From NCBI GenBank assembly GCA_035361075.1, contig DAOSBX010000041.1:1-28581 (forward strand): 28,581 nt of DNA, written 5' to 3'. The stretch is from Candidatus Hydrogenedens sp. Its GTDB lineage: Bacteria > Hydrogenedentota > Hydrogenedentia > Hydrogenedentales > Hydrogenedentaceae. Shown here piece after piece: positions 7,698-16,416 of the stretch (positions are counted from its first letter, which is position 1; each line of letters starts with the position of its first letter). The notes below the pieces were generated by a model, which ran no database searches, was not told where the DNA came from, and saw only the letters and a list, made by a program, of their open reading frames with translations. Made by a program: the position numbers and the translations under genes.

Positions 7698-9932
7698 TTA
7701 TTGCCCACTTTCTTTACGAACCCAAAATTTTTTATTCTTCCATTTTCTTATTGTTCTGTACCAATAATGTTTCCTCTCGGTATCCCATGGCTTTAACCCA
7801 AACCGCACATAGTTATACTCATCCAAAAATGCCTGAACATCAGAACAGAGTAAAGGAAGTTTCTTCGGCAACTCTTCCATAATTTCCTCTACAGTCAAAT
7901 GTGAGACCTTCCAATTATTTCTTTTAAATATTGATTCCATCTTCTTAAACAATTTCATTGCATCTCTTTGGTCTTTAGCCAAAGATACCTTCCTCACCGT
8001 CACCTTCTGAATTCTAACCAATCGTTTTAAAATTCCCCAGATAAATTCAATAAAATATATCAACAATAGAAGTATCAATAAAGCAAACACAGAACCTACA
8101 GAAGGAACTGGTAATTTTTTCCCTGGATTAATGTAGTCATCAATGTTACGAATAAAACCAACCGACTTAAAACCAAAACTGGGAAGTTGATACCCCTGGT
8201 CAAAACCTATAATCCGTTGATACCAAAACATCCGCGTCTGAAGCACCCAACGCGTTAATCGCCGTACCAACTGATTCCGCATAAAATAATTACTATCTGG
8301 CATGGGTGAAGGATCAAAAGGAACCCAACCATATTCTGGAAACAGAACCTCTACCCACAAATGTGCCATCCCTTCACGAACCAGATAAGAGCGATTTTCC
8401 GAATCCCATTCCCCTCCAACATAACCAGAAACAACTCGGGCGGGTATCCCCAAACTACGGACAGCAAGAGCCATTGCTGACGCAAACAGTTCACAATGAC
8501 CTCTCCGAATCTGCATAAAAAAAGCATTCATTGGATGTTCGCCTGGTAACGGTGGAATATCCAATGTATACTGAAATTCAGCTCCCGATAACCATCCCTC
8601 AATCGCCTTGACTTTCTCATACACCGTCTCTTTACCAGAAACAACACTTTGAATACGTGCCTGCACCTCCGGTGATAAATCATGTTGTGTAAGTAAATCA
8701 TAGTCCCGTGGCGACATTAATTCTTTATAATTAGAAGAAGCCTCTTTTAATTTATCCCCATCCCATTCAACTAAATCCGAAATCACTGTGTAGACCATTC
8801 TACGAACATTATTTGTTGTAACAGTAACTGTATAATCCTTCGTCATATCCCAACCTAACAATACCCGTGAACCAGTATCCTTCGTTCGGAACTCACGAAC
8901 ACGGTCCAAAACAGGAACTCCATCTTCTGGTATCTGGTCCAAATATATCTCCTGAACGACAGGCTTTGATGACAATTCACGAACCTGCTCTAATTTTAAC
9001 CTTTTCTGGGCACTTCTCTTTTGTTGTTCTATAGACCTTAACAGCGATATAAAAGATACTACCGTTCCAGACATCTCATACGACTCTTCAAGAGGCCAAC
9101 GACGCCATTGAACACCAAGATATGTAGGTAAACTCGTAATCCGCCAATAAAGTCGATTCTCTGGTATAGGCGGATTTGCACCTGCAGACGGAATATGAAC
9201 ACTCATAACAGGGGTATACGAGATTTCAATAGACTGTCCACCTTTTAATGAGACAGTAGTCGAAATACCTGACCTTGTCACATTTCCGATATCCCGACCA
9301 AAAATACCTGCTTCCAATCTCGGCATAAACAAAAAACTCACAACTATTAAAAACCAACCCAATGTAATATTCAACAAAACCACTATAAATATATATGCCC
9401 CATAACTCGAAAATTTTATTTTTCCCTGTAAAACACGCTTATTACTTACAACATCTTCCTTTGTATACGTCATCGTTACCAATGGCAACAACACAAATAC
9501 AAAACATATAAATAAAAGAAGAGAAATACCAACAATAAACTCAGGTGCCTGAACCCCTGCTCCTAATAACAAGAAAAAACTCATTAATATAATGTATAAA
9601 TATTCCTTTAACCCTTTCTTCCGAACCATCAACGTCAATTGGATAATCGCCGTTAATAACAATACCGTATCTAAAATACCTATCGTCATAATCAATACTG
9701 GCAAACTAATACTAACTATCCATAGCGGTATTTGAATATAGGTGGAATAACGCGGAAATCTTTCAACAATCCTCTCCACAAAGAAATTAAGAAATAGAGG
9801 GATAATAGGAATGAAAAAAACAATACTCCCATAAGAACGAACTGCTGTCAATGCCAAATATGACGAAGCGACAACAATAGCCACCGCTAACTTTAATGTC
9901 ATGTTATATCTATTTACTTGCTTTAATAACAT
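7698..9932 (-). CDS. TgpA-like membrane transglutaminase (DUF3488 + transglutaminase core + DUF4129-like tail)
   Basis: The 744-residue protein has five to six N-terminal membrane spans (about 12-200). A periplasmic region follows with a transglutaminase-like catalytic core: Cys480 in RRGHCELFASAMALAVRSLG, His524 in MAHLWVEV and Asp540 in WVPFDPSP. One more span lies at about 613-634. The cytoplasmic tail contains a LTVEEIMEEL...YNYVRFG region like DUF4129. This is the architecture of TgpA of Pseudomonas and relatives, whose periplasmic transglutaminase-fold domain crosslinks or cleaves an unknown envelope substrate. The start at 9932 overlaps the DUF58 gene by 23 bases, suggesting translational coupling; an ATG at 9902 is the alternative but has a weaker ribosome site. 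It is last in the MoxR-DUF58-TgpA module. Confidence 0.88.
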   Translation of the reverse strand: MLLKQVNRYNMTLKLAVAIVVASSYLALTAVRSYGSIVFFIPIIPLFLNFFVERIVERFPRYSTYIQIPLWIVSISLPVLIMTIGILDTVLLLTAIIQLTLMVRKKGLKEYLYIILMSFFLLLGAGVQAPEFIVGISLLLFICFVFVLLPLVTMTYTKEDVVSNKRVLQGKIKFSSYGAYIFIVVLLNITLGWFLIVVSFLFMPRLEAGIFGRDIGNVTRSGISTTVSLKGGQSIEISYTPVMSVHIPSAGANPPIPENRLYWRITSLPTYLGVQWRRWPLEESYEMSGTVVSFISLLRSIEQQKRSAQKRLKLEQVRELSSKPVVQEIYLDQIPEDGVPVLDRVREFRTKDTGSRVLLGWDMTKDYTVTVTTNNVRRMVYTVISDLVEWDGDKLKEASSNYKELMSPRDYDLLTQHDLSPEVQARIQSVVSGKETVYEKVKAIEGWLSGAEFQYTLDIPPLPGEHPMNAFFMQIRRGHCELFASAMALAVRSLGIPARVVSGYVGGEWDSENRSYLVREGMAHLWVEVLFPEYGWVPFDPSPMPDSNYFMRNQLVRRLTRWVLQTRMFWYQRIIGFDQGYQLPSFGFKSVGFIRNIDDYINPGKKLPVPSVGSVFALLILLLLIYFIEFIWGILKRLVRIQKVTVRKVSLAKDQRDAMKLFKKMESIFKRNNWKVSHLTVEEIMEELPKKLPLLCSDVQAFLDEYNYVRFGLKPWDTERKHYWYRTIRKWKNKKFWVRKESGQ

Positions 9933-11001
9933 CGGGATTTAGAATCCTCATACCAACTATACTTTTACCCCAAAGTTCGGGATTGACAGATAAAAGTAAT
10001 AGTCGGGAATTTCTACCTTCTTGAAAATATTTATTCCATAAAGCCTCATCAATCTCCTTGCTTTCAATAGCCTGCACTAATGCCAACCTCTTTAATATTA
10101 AATTCAGATGCCCTATCCCATGTCCCGTCGGAATTCGTTCCATATCTGTCCAAATTCCGACATGGAATTGTTTCATAATTAAAGAAAATGCTAACGATGC
10201 AACAAAATCTATCATGGTCTCAAATAATTCATCATCAGAATCAGACCTCTTTCTCAAATCAAGGTAGATAAGATATTTATTAGGTAAACTTAAAGCCCAC
10301 TCACGTACTAACCAAATCCCTAATCGAGCACTTATTTTCCATGCAATATATCGGAGATCATCCCCCGGCTGATATTCACGAACAGAATAATAATCTCCCG
10401 ATTCAGATATTAACGTTCGCGTGGGAACACGACTACCACCAGCATAATTACCCAACGTCTGTATATTAAGATATTGCGTTTTAGGAACTACAAGAACCTC
10501 CGACGTAATTTTATACGTCGCCTGTTTCTCAATAATCCCAAGAGGAAATTCAGATTTTATAATCACCTCCGTAATTTTAATCAAACCCCGTTTCATAAAT
10601 ACCTGCTGAAAAGAAAGTTCTACACCATCACGGGCGGGTATCATTGGAACCTTACCTAAAAATAACCTTGTTTGCTTTCCTTTAACATCCTCAATAACCA
10701 ATTCTATTGATATACCATATAAAGGAAATCTTTTTTGTAAATTCTCGACCCGTACCCATATAGTCACCTCTTCACCTCTTGTAACCTGCTCTGGAACCAA
10801 TATATCAACTTTGGGTGGCTTAAAATTCAGTCGGGACATAACCTCCGCACATACTCCAATTGAAAAACAAATAGCAAACGCTAAATATAAAATGTTATTC
10901 CCACTATTCCACGCAGAAAGTAACAAAAGCGCTGTAAAAAACACCTCCCCTATCCAATACTTTCGATTTGTTGCCTTCTGTTTTAATATTCCTGTAACCA
11001 T
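9910..11001 (-). CDS. DUF58 domain protein (MoxR-associated)
   Basis: A 363-residue protein with a double hydrophobic N-terminal hairpin (about 16-52), a beta-rich middle and a C-terminal DUF58 domain. The domain is identified by the signature VREYQPGDDLRYIAWKISAR (about 207-226), followed by WLVREW and an IYLDLR strand that looks like a von Willebrand A-like fold. DUF58 proteins are almost always encoded beside MoxR AAA+ ATPases and are thought to be their client or adaptor. Here the upstream ATPase ends 2 bases before this start, and the downstream transglutaminase overlaps its end. The protein is probably anchored in the inner membrane with the DUF58 domain in the cytoplasm. Biochemical function is unknown for the family. 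Confidence 0.87.
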   Translation of the reverse strand: MVTGILKQKATNRKYWIGEVFFTALLLLSAWNSGNNILYLAFAICFSIGVCAEVMSRLNFKPPKVDILVPEQVTRGEEVTIWVRVENLQKRFPLYGISIELVIEDVKGKQTRLFLGKVPMIPARDGVELSFQQVFMKRGLIKITEVIIKSEFPLGIIEKQATYKITSEVLVVPKTQYLNIQTLGNYAGGSRVPTRTLISESGDYYSVREYQPGDDLRYIAWKISARLGIWLVREWALSLPNKYLIYLDLRKRSDSDDELFETMIDFVASLAFSLIMKQFHVGIWTDMERIPTGHGIGHLNLILKRLALVQAIESKEIDEALWNKYFQEGRNSRLLLLSVNPELWGKSIVGMRILNPDVIKASK

Positions 11002-11003
11002 AA

Positions 11004-11951
11004 TTAACGGGGAATTGGAACTGTTCGGAGTATTTCTTGAATAATTCTCTTTCGCTCCTCAGCCAGATGTGTTAAATTAAATGACTTCGTTTTGGTAATC
11101 AACCGATGTGCCAATACCGATTCCGCTACTTCCCTAACATCTTGCGGAGTAACAAATTCCCTACCATGTATTAATGCCCATGCCTGCGAAGCCACATATA
11201 GACTCTGAGTACCACGAGGACTGATACCTAATTCTACTTGCTCATGGGTTCTGGTCTTTTCTATTATTTGTAAAATATAGTGTGAGATAGATTCATCTAC
11301 TAAAATACCCTTTGTCCGTTCCTGTAATTCCAACACCTCTTCCGCTGTAAGAACAGGTGGTAACTCTGTAATTTCTTTCACCACATCCCGTTTTTTCATT
11401 ATCACCAATTCTTCTTCCGCAGGCGGATAACCTATCTCTAACCGTATCAAAAAACGGTCTAACTGCGATTCTGGCAAACTATAAGTCCCTTCATATTCAA
11501 TAGGATTCTGTGTAGCAATAACAACAAAGGGTTGTGGCAATCCGTACGTCCTACTATCCATCGAAACCTGGTACTCACTCATCGCTTCCAACAAAGCACT
11601 CTGAGTTTTAGGCGGAGTTCGATTAATTTCATCTGCAAGAACAATATTCGCAAAAATGGGACCACGACGAAATTCAAATTCCGCTGTCTTCGGATTTAGT
11701 ATAGAAACACCTAATATATCCGAAGGCAACATATCACTCGTAAACTGAATACGATGAAATTTACAATTCATTGAACGTGCCAACACTTGAGCCAATGTCG
11801 TCTTCCCCATCCCTGGCACATCCTCAATCAGAATATGCCCACGAGCAAGAATACCAGCAACACACAATTGGATTGCATACGTCTTGCCTAAAAATACACG
11901 TTCTACATTATTTATTAATTTGTCAATTTTTTGTTTATACGCTTCAATCAT
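11004..11951 (-). CDS. MoxR-family AAA+ ATPase
   Basis: A full-length 315-residue MoxR ATPase. Walker A is EDVPGMGKT (43-51), the MoxR-typical form with Lys50. FTSDMLPSDILG follows at about 70-81. Walker B is VLADEINR (104-111), with catalytic Glu108, then TPPKTQSALLEAM. Sensor 1 is ATQNP (Asn149). ESQLDRFL carries the arginine-finger region, and a C-terminal lid (GISPRGTQSLYVASQAWAL) ends the domain. MoxR proteins act as ATP-driven chaperones that activate or assemble neighbouring DUF58/VWA proteins. The gene is immediately upstream of the DUF58 and transglutaminase genes. AAGGA is about 14 bases before the ATG, which is rather far. Confidence 0.93.
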   Translation of the reverse strand: MIEAYKQKIDKLINNVERVFLGKTYAIQLCVAGILARGHILIEDVPGMGKTTLAQVLARSMNCKFHRIQFTSDMLPSDILGVSILNPKTAEFEFRRGPIFANIVLADEINRTPPKTQSALLEAMSEYQVSMDSRTYGLPQPFVVIATQNPIEYEGTYSLPESQLDRFLIRLEIGYPPAEEELVIMKKRDVVKEITELPPVLTAEEVLELQERTKGILVDESISHYILQIIEKTRTHEQVELGISPRGTQSLYVASQAWALIHGREFVTPQDVREVAESVLAHRLITKTKSFNLTHLAEERKRIIQEILRTVPIPR

Positions 11952-12012
11952 GCTGTAAAAAACATTCCTTTTTCGTTTTTAATTCCTTACCGAACCATCT
12001 CTACCTTAAAAA

Positions 12013-13011
12013 TCACAACCATTCAGCAAACCAATCTTCAATAATAGAAAGATATGTATCACGAAATGACTTTGTTTTCCTTTGAACTATATGCAACGCC
12101 TCTGGCATACCTAATAAGTCATATATCTTCTCGGCACCTTTTAAATAGGATACCGCCGTTTTTCCCTTGGCTGATGTTTCTGAATTTTCAGAAGGATTTA
12201 TAATCAACACTGCACTCGTGGCACACAATGCAAGAATATGCTCTATATCAAAAGCCTCCTCGCCTCGTTCTATCTTTTTGCGGAGTTCAGGAATAAGGTC
12301 ATGCTTACTACTAAACAACCAATTGTATTTACTCTTCTTATCCTTCCAAGAACTCAAAGGTCCAATAGCAACACATGCCTGTATCATAGGTTCTATCGCT
12401 GTCAAAAGAATGGCTTGCAATGCTCCAAAACCTTTCCCAAGCACACCAATACTCGTTATATCTGTTGTAAACCATGTTCCAAACACACGGAGTCCTGCCA
12501 AATAGTCCATCAATATTTTGCCTTGATAAGACACCTTGTTGTTCTTACCGCTATTCGACCTCTTTGAATCCTTCCGCTCCCCAAAATACAAACAATCCGG
12601 AACCATAGTAATATAACCAGAATATGCCAAATCCCGTGCAAGAGCATATTGACTATCCCCCTCAATTCCAGACAATTCATCCTTCCCTTGCGAAATAGCA
12701 TCATGACAACAAAGAATTGCAGGCGTCGACTCCTTCTTACTCCGTTCAGGAGCAAACACCCAAGCCATTATTCGCTCATCTTCTTGAACAGAATACTCAA
12801 TCTTATACCTACGAACCTCATCTTCTACACTTTCATCAATAACCTTCGTATGCGGAACAAATATTCCAGATTTATCCTCCTCTATCTCATCATAAAGAGG
12901 GTCCGTTAAAATTAATAAATCTTCTCCAAGATAACTCAAAAATTGCCTCTTTATCTCTTCTCGCTTTTCTCGCCAATCTTCTGCATTCTTTATCTTATTC
13001 AAATCTATCAT
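12013..13011 (-). CDS. alpha/beta-hydrolase-fold protein with degenerate catalytic site
   Basis: This 332-residue protein aligns by eye with the acetyl-xylan-esterase/dienelactone-hydrolase branch. It has a helical N-terminus, a strand with CCHDA (101-105; normally HG), YALARDLAYSGYITMVPDCLYFGER (the usual substrate-side loop) and LAGLRVFG. The elbow is IGVLGKGFGALQA. Where families carry G-x-S-x-G, it reads G192-K-G194-F-G196, so glycine replaces the nucleophile. Near the usual acid it has LIINPSEN, and in place of the usual C-terminal His region it has TKSFRDTYL. It therefore looks like a non-catalytic relative, or one with a relocated site. AAGG lies 9 bases before the ATG. The gene is 61 bases upstream of the MoxR gene on the same strand and could be co-transcribed. 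The fold is fairly sure; loss of activity is an inference. Confidence 0.68.
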   Translation of the reverse strand: MIDLNKIKNAEDWREKREEIKRQFLSYLGEDLLILTDPLYDEIEEDKSGIFVPHTKVIDESVEDEVRRYKIEYSVQEDERIMAWVFAPERSKKESTPAILCCHDAISQGKDELSGIEGDSQYALARDLAYSGYITMVPDCLYFGERKDSKRSNSGKNNKVSYQGKILMDYLAGLRVFGTWFTTDITSIGVLGKGFGALQAILLTAIEPMIQACVAIGPLSSWKDKKSKYNWLFSSKHDLIPELRKKIERGEEAFDIEHILALCATSAVLIINPSENSETSAKGKTAVSYLKGAEKIYDLLGMPEALHIVQRKTKSFRDTYLSIIEDWFAEWL

Positions 13012-13169
13012 AACATCACACCTTCTTCTACTATTAAAAATAAATCCTATTTATTCATTTTAATTATTTTGATTCTCCATTAAAACAGAAAGGAATATTA
13101 TCATAACACTATACATAAACAAAGTTTCAATTCATTAAATTCGTTTTCCAAAAAATGTTCTCTCACATT

Positions 13170-14009
13170 TCACCTTTTCAACCGAAATATATAAACACAA
13201 TCTCGTCCAGTTACAAAAAATTCATCTTGTTTTTCACCGCCAAAAGCACAATTCGAAGGCTGTTTGGGAATCGTTATAGAACCTATTTTATGACCTTCGT
13301 CATCAAAAATAACAACACCTTCTGATGAAGTAACCCAAAGATGATTCTGTGTGTCCATTTTTATCCCATCTGGCATTGGAACATCACAAAATTTTACTTC
13401 CTGAATCAAACCCTCTTTCAAAAAATCAACAAATTTATACACAGCATTTTGTTCAGTATCCGCAACATACAACATCTTCTCGTCCCGTGATAATGCAATA
13501 CCATTAGGTTTTTTCAAATTCTTATTCAACAATCGAATCTCTCCTCCTGTAGTGACACAATATATGCCACAAAACCCCAGCTCCGAATTAGGTCCTTCCA
13601 TACCACCAGGCAAACCATAGGGCGGGTCTGTAAAAAACACCGTTCCATCACGTGCAATAACTAAATCATTGGGGCTATTCAATCGTTTCCCTTGATATTT
13701 CTCCGCAATCACATCAAACGTTCCATCCTTATTCATTCGTGAAACCCTTCGATTCCCATGCTCAGCAAAATAAATCCTTCCTTCCTTATCAACTGCTAAA
13801 CCATTCGAGTTACCACTCGGCTCTCGAAAAGGAGTTTTATCTAATTTATACACCGCATTCGCAGGTATATCACTAAATATCCAACCAATATCTTTAACCC
13901 ATAACGGACCCTCGGTAAACGTAAATCCACATAGTTCCACAATAGGCTGTTCACTAACCAAAAATGAACCCAAGATAAAAACACACTGAACAATACCTAC
14001 AAATGCCAT
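13170..14009 (-). CDS. secreted SMP-30/gluconolactonase-family protein
   Basis: From the ATG at 14009, with AGAAGGG about 7 bases upstream, the product is 279 residues; the TTG at 14015 is a poorer start. A short signal peptide (MAFVGIVQCVFILGSFLVS) suggests export. The rest is a six-bladed SMP-30 propeller with the expected metal-site elements: FTEGPLW (Glu), SPNDLV (Asn), KPNGIALSRD (Asn) and MPDGIKMD (Asp). DGTVFFTDPPYGL and the repeated DG.V-type turns are also typical. Such proteins hydrolyse sugar lactones using a divalent metal. Export here would fit extracellular sugar processing. It has no close operon partner. Confidence 0.87.
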   Translation of the reverse strand: MAFVGIVQCVFILGSFLVSEQPIVELCGFTFTEGPLWVKDIGWIFSDIPANAVYKLDKTPFREPSGNSNGLAVDKEGRIYFAEHGNRRVSRMNKDGTFDVIAEKYQGKRLNSPNDLVIARDGTVFFTDPPYGLPGGMEGPNSELGFCGIYCVTTGGEIRLLNKNLKKPNGIALSRDEKMLYVADTEQNAVYKFVDFLKEGLIQEVKFCDVPMPDGIKMDTQNHLWVTSSEGVVIFDDEGHKIGSITIPKQPSNCAFGGEKQDEFFVTGRDCVYIFRLKR

Positions 14010-14164
14010 ATCCAATCCCTTCTCTTAAATATTAATTTTTTGTTCCTATACAAATTAGCATATCATATAAAAACCTGTTATGAAACAATTATAATTACAA
14101 TTCTAAATAAAAATAATTAAAATAAACACATATAAACAATAAACATCGATGGAGTTCAACTCTA

Positions 14165-15091
14165 ATGCAAGGAAAAAATCCTTGGTTCTTCTCTGTCCAT
14201 GGAGGACATAGTAAAGAATTCTGTGACCATGCTGATAGTCCTATTGAACAAATGATTCTGCGTGCTATCGAAATAGGTATGCCTGTATTTGGTATCTCCG
14301 AACATGCCCCACGTAATCATGAAAAATACCTTTACCCCGAAGAAATCGAATTAAATCGCACACCAGACTCCCTAATCAAAACATTCCATAGATACTGTGA
14401 CACCATAGAACATCTACAAAAAAAATATGCCCAGCAAATTACCTTACTAAAAGGGCTGGAAATTGAAGTCGTGCCAACCGATTCGTATGTCGAATTCTCA
14501 AAAAAAATAATAAAAGAAGGGAATATTGAATACATAGTTGGCTCCGTCCATTGGGTCAACGATATTATGACCGATTTTTCAAAAGAAACCTTTGAAGAAG
14601 CCATCAAAACGTTCAACGGGTTAGAAAATCTCATGGTATCTTATTATCAAACCCTGATAGACATGGTAAACAACATAAAACCTGACATTGTTGCCCATTT
14701 TGACCTGATTACCTGTTTCCTCAAACCAGATGAACTTCCTACTCCCTCCCCTAAAATAACCAAAATAATTGAAAAAGCTTTAGAGGCGATAAAACAGAAT
14801 AATTGCCTACTCGAACTTAATACCAGCGGGTTACGAAAACCTATACAACGTATATTCCCTGACTCTATTATTATTCAACAGGCAAAGGAATTGAGCATCC
14901 CATTTACCTTCGGGGATGATTCGCATAGTGTCAATCAAGTAGGCTATGGCATTACTCAGGCACGCCAACTACTTCTCAATCACTCTATCTCCCATGTTAT
15001 CAGATTAAACAAACCCAACCCAGAAGATAGAACTGTTATTCGTGAAGAAATACCCCTAAACAATAGGCTTCGTAAAGAAAATCATTTGTGA
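14165..15091 (+). CDS. PHP-domain histidinol-phosphatase (HisJ/HisK type)
   Basis: The 308-residue protein is a PHP-family metal phosphoesterase. Metal-binding motifs occur in order: SVHGGHS (His12 and His15), GISEHAP (His47), KGLEIEV (Glu), VGSVHWVND (His), DIVAHFDLI (His) and FGDDSHSVNQVG (Asp and His). This pattern and the length match HisJ-type histidinol-phosphatases, which dephosphorylate L-histidinol phosphate in histidine synthesis using a three-metal centre. No other his genes are visible, so a more general phosphoesterase role cannot be excluded. GGAG lies about 10 bases before the ATG. Its start is divergent from the SMP-30 gene and its end is convergent with the propeller gene. 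Confidence 0.85.
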   Translation: MQGKNPWFFSVHGGHSKEFCDHADSPIEQMILRAIEIGMPVFGISEHAPRNHEKYLYPEEIELNRTPDSLIKTFHRYCDTIEHLQKKYAQQITLLKGLEIEVVPTDSYVEFSKKIIKEGNIEYIVGSVHWVNDIMTDFSKETFEEAIKTFNGLENLMVSYYQTLIDMVNNIKPDIVAHFDLITCFLKPDELPTPSPKITKIIEKALEAIKQNNCLLELNTSGLRKPIQRIFPDSIIIQQAKELSIPFTFGDDSHSVNQVGYGITQARQLLLNHSISHVIRLNKPNPEDRTVIREEIPLNNRLRKENHL

Positions 15092-15158
15092 AAATTTTAT
15101 CTACTATCTCGTGTTAATTAACATAGTTCTAATATAGATATCCTACTCATGTATCTGC

Positions 15159-16301
15159 TCATCTCAACGACACATCAACAAACTTCAAAAAATCATCTTT
15201 AGAACATTGAATTATCATAATATCTGTTGCATGTAGCATACCTATAACCCATGGGTAATCCTTTTCAATAGGACTGGTATAATAACACATAAACATTGTG
15301 TCACCTCGCATTGTTACCCCTCCATAAGAGGTATCCCCAGCACTGGGAAAATCGGTCAACCATCTTAACCCTTCAGGGCTAACATAATACAATGCTGTTC
15401 TCTTCCTATTAAAGATACTTCCCGTATACCAAAAAGGCCCCTTATTCTTACATTCCCTTCGACCAATCGCAAACACTTTCCCATCCAAAGCAAATAAACA
15501 AGGACCATCCAAACGGGTTAATCTCGTTTCCATCTTATCCCATTCCTTATATGGGTATCTTGAAGTAGCCACTAAAGTACTTCCTTGCGAATGACCAAAA
15601 AAGGAGCCGGAATATTCCAATCTCGCCGTGCAAATTATTCTACCATCTGGCAAAAACTCAAAATCCGTTTCATCATTCCTTGCCCCCTCATGAATAATTG
15701 ACACCATATTCCAATGCACTCCATCAACAGACCGGAATAATGCAGACTTCCCATGTTCATACCAATATGCCGTTACATACCACTCCACACAATCCTTCGT
15801 TTTAGGCCTCCAAAAAAGCCAACCATCGGCTTCCCCATCAATCGGCTGAAAACATCCCCAATGTCTACCATCTCTCGAACTGGAATACAACGTCCGATAC
15901 GGCTCCGCAAAAAAATCTTTATTCACCAAAGCATACAAAAATAACTTGTCACCTATCGCTCCAAATTTCGGGTCACGTATATCCTCCCCAGAAACCTTAA
16001 ATTCTGCAACTCTTGTCCATTTAGTACCATCATTCGACTCCCATAAAAATAATTTGCACTGTTCGCTCGCTAAATGAAATGGTGAGTTCGCATGAACCAA
16101 ATAAAACCTCCCCCGCCAACATATCAGGTCCGAATTAGAATTATGCAATCCATCTGAATACATAACCTCTAATCGATAATCAAAACGGGCATCGACCTCC
16201 GATTGATTAGCCCGTTCCATCACCCAAACAAATAAAACAATTAAAAAAATAAAAACAAAAATACAAAAATTAAACAAAATAATAAGAATCGTCTTATACA
16301 T
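15159..16301 (-). CDS. membrane-anchored sialidase-like (Asp-box) beta-propeller protein
   Basis: The 380-residue product starts with a single uncleaved-looking hydrophobic segment (about 4-28, ending VMERANQ), so it is probably anchored in the inner membrane with the rest outside. The exposed part has three Asp-box-like motifs S-x-D-G-x-x-W: SNDGTKW (89-95), SRDGRHW (142-148) and SVDGVHW (191-197). These define BNR/sialidase-type propellers. DETDFEFLPDGRIICTAR and LDGPCLFALDGKVFAIGRR look like blade cores of the exo-sialidase or five-bladed glycosidase families. A sugar-binding or glycosidase role is likely, but the complete sialidase Arg triad was not identified. AAGAAGG precedes the ATG by about 8 bases. 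Confidence 0.72.
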   Translation of the reverse strand: MYKTILIILFNFCIFVFIFLIVLFVWVMERANQSEVDARFDYRLEVMYSDGLHNSNSDLICWRGRFYLVHANSPFHLASEQCKLFLWESNDGTKWTRVAEFKVSGEDIRDPKFGAIGDKLFLYALVNKDFFAEPYRTLYSSSRDGRHWGCFQPIDGEADGWLFWRPKTKDCVEWYVTAYWYEHGKSALFRSVDGVHWNMVSIIHEGARNDETDFEFLPDGRIICTARLEYSGSFFGHSQGSTLVATSRYPYKEWDKMETRLTRLDGPCLFALDGKVFAIGRRECKNKGPFWYTGSIFNRKRTALYYVSPEGLRWLTDFPSAGDTSYGGVTMRGDTMFMCYYTSPIEKDYPWVIGMLHATDIMIIQCSKDDFLKFVDVSLR

Positions 16302-16416
16302 ACCTATTACCTTCTTCTTTTAAAATTGATTTTATAGTTTAATTTTACGATAATAATAAAGAACAAGTATAGTAGTGTATAAACTTAATTTCTAAAAAAA
16401 TAAAAAGGAATACATT

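Noticed and set aside
12649..12909. Small plus-strand ORFs inside the degenerate hydrolase gene
   Set aside because: They are out-of-frame shadows of a long minus-strand gene with a proper ribosome site.
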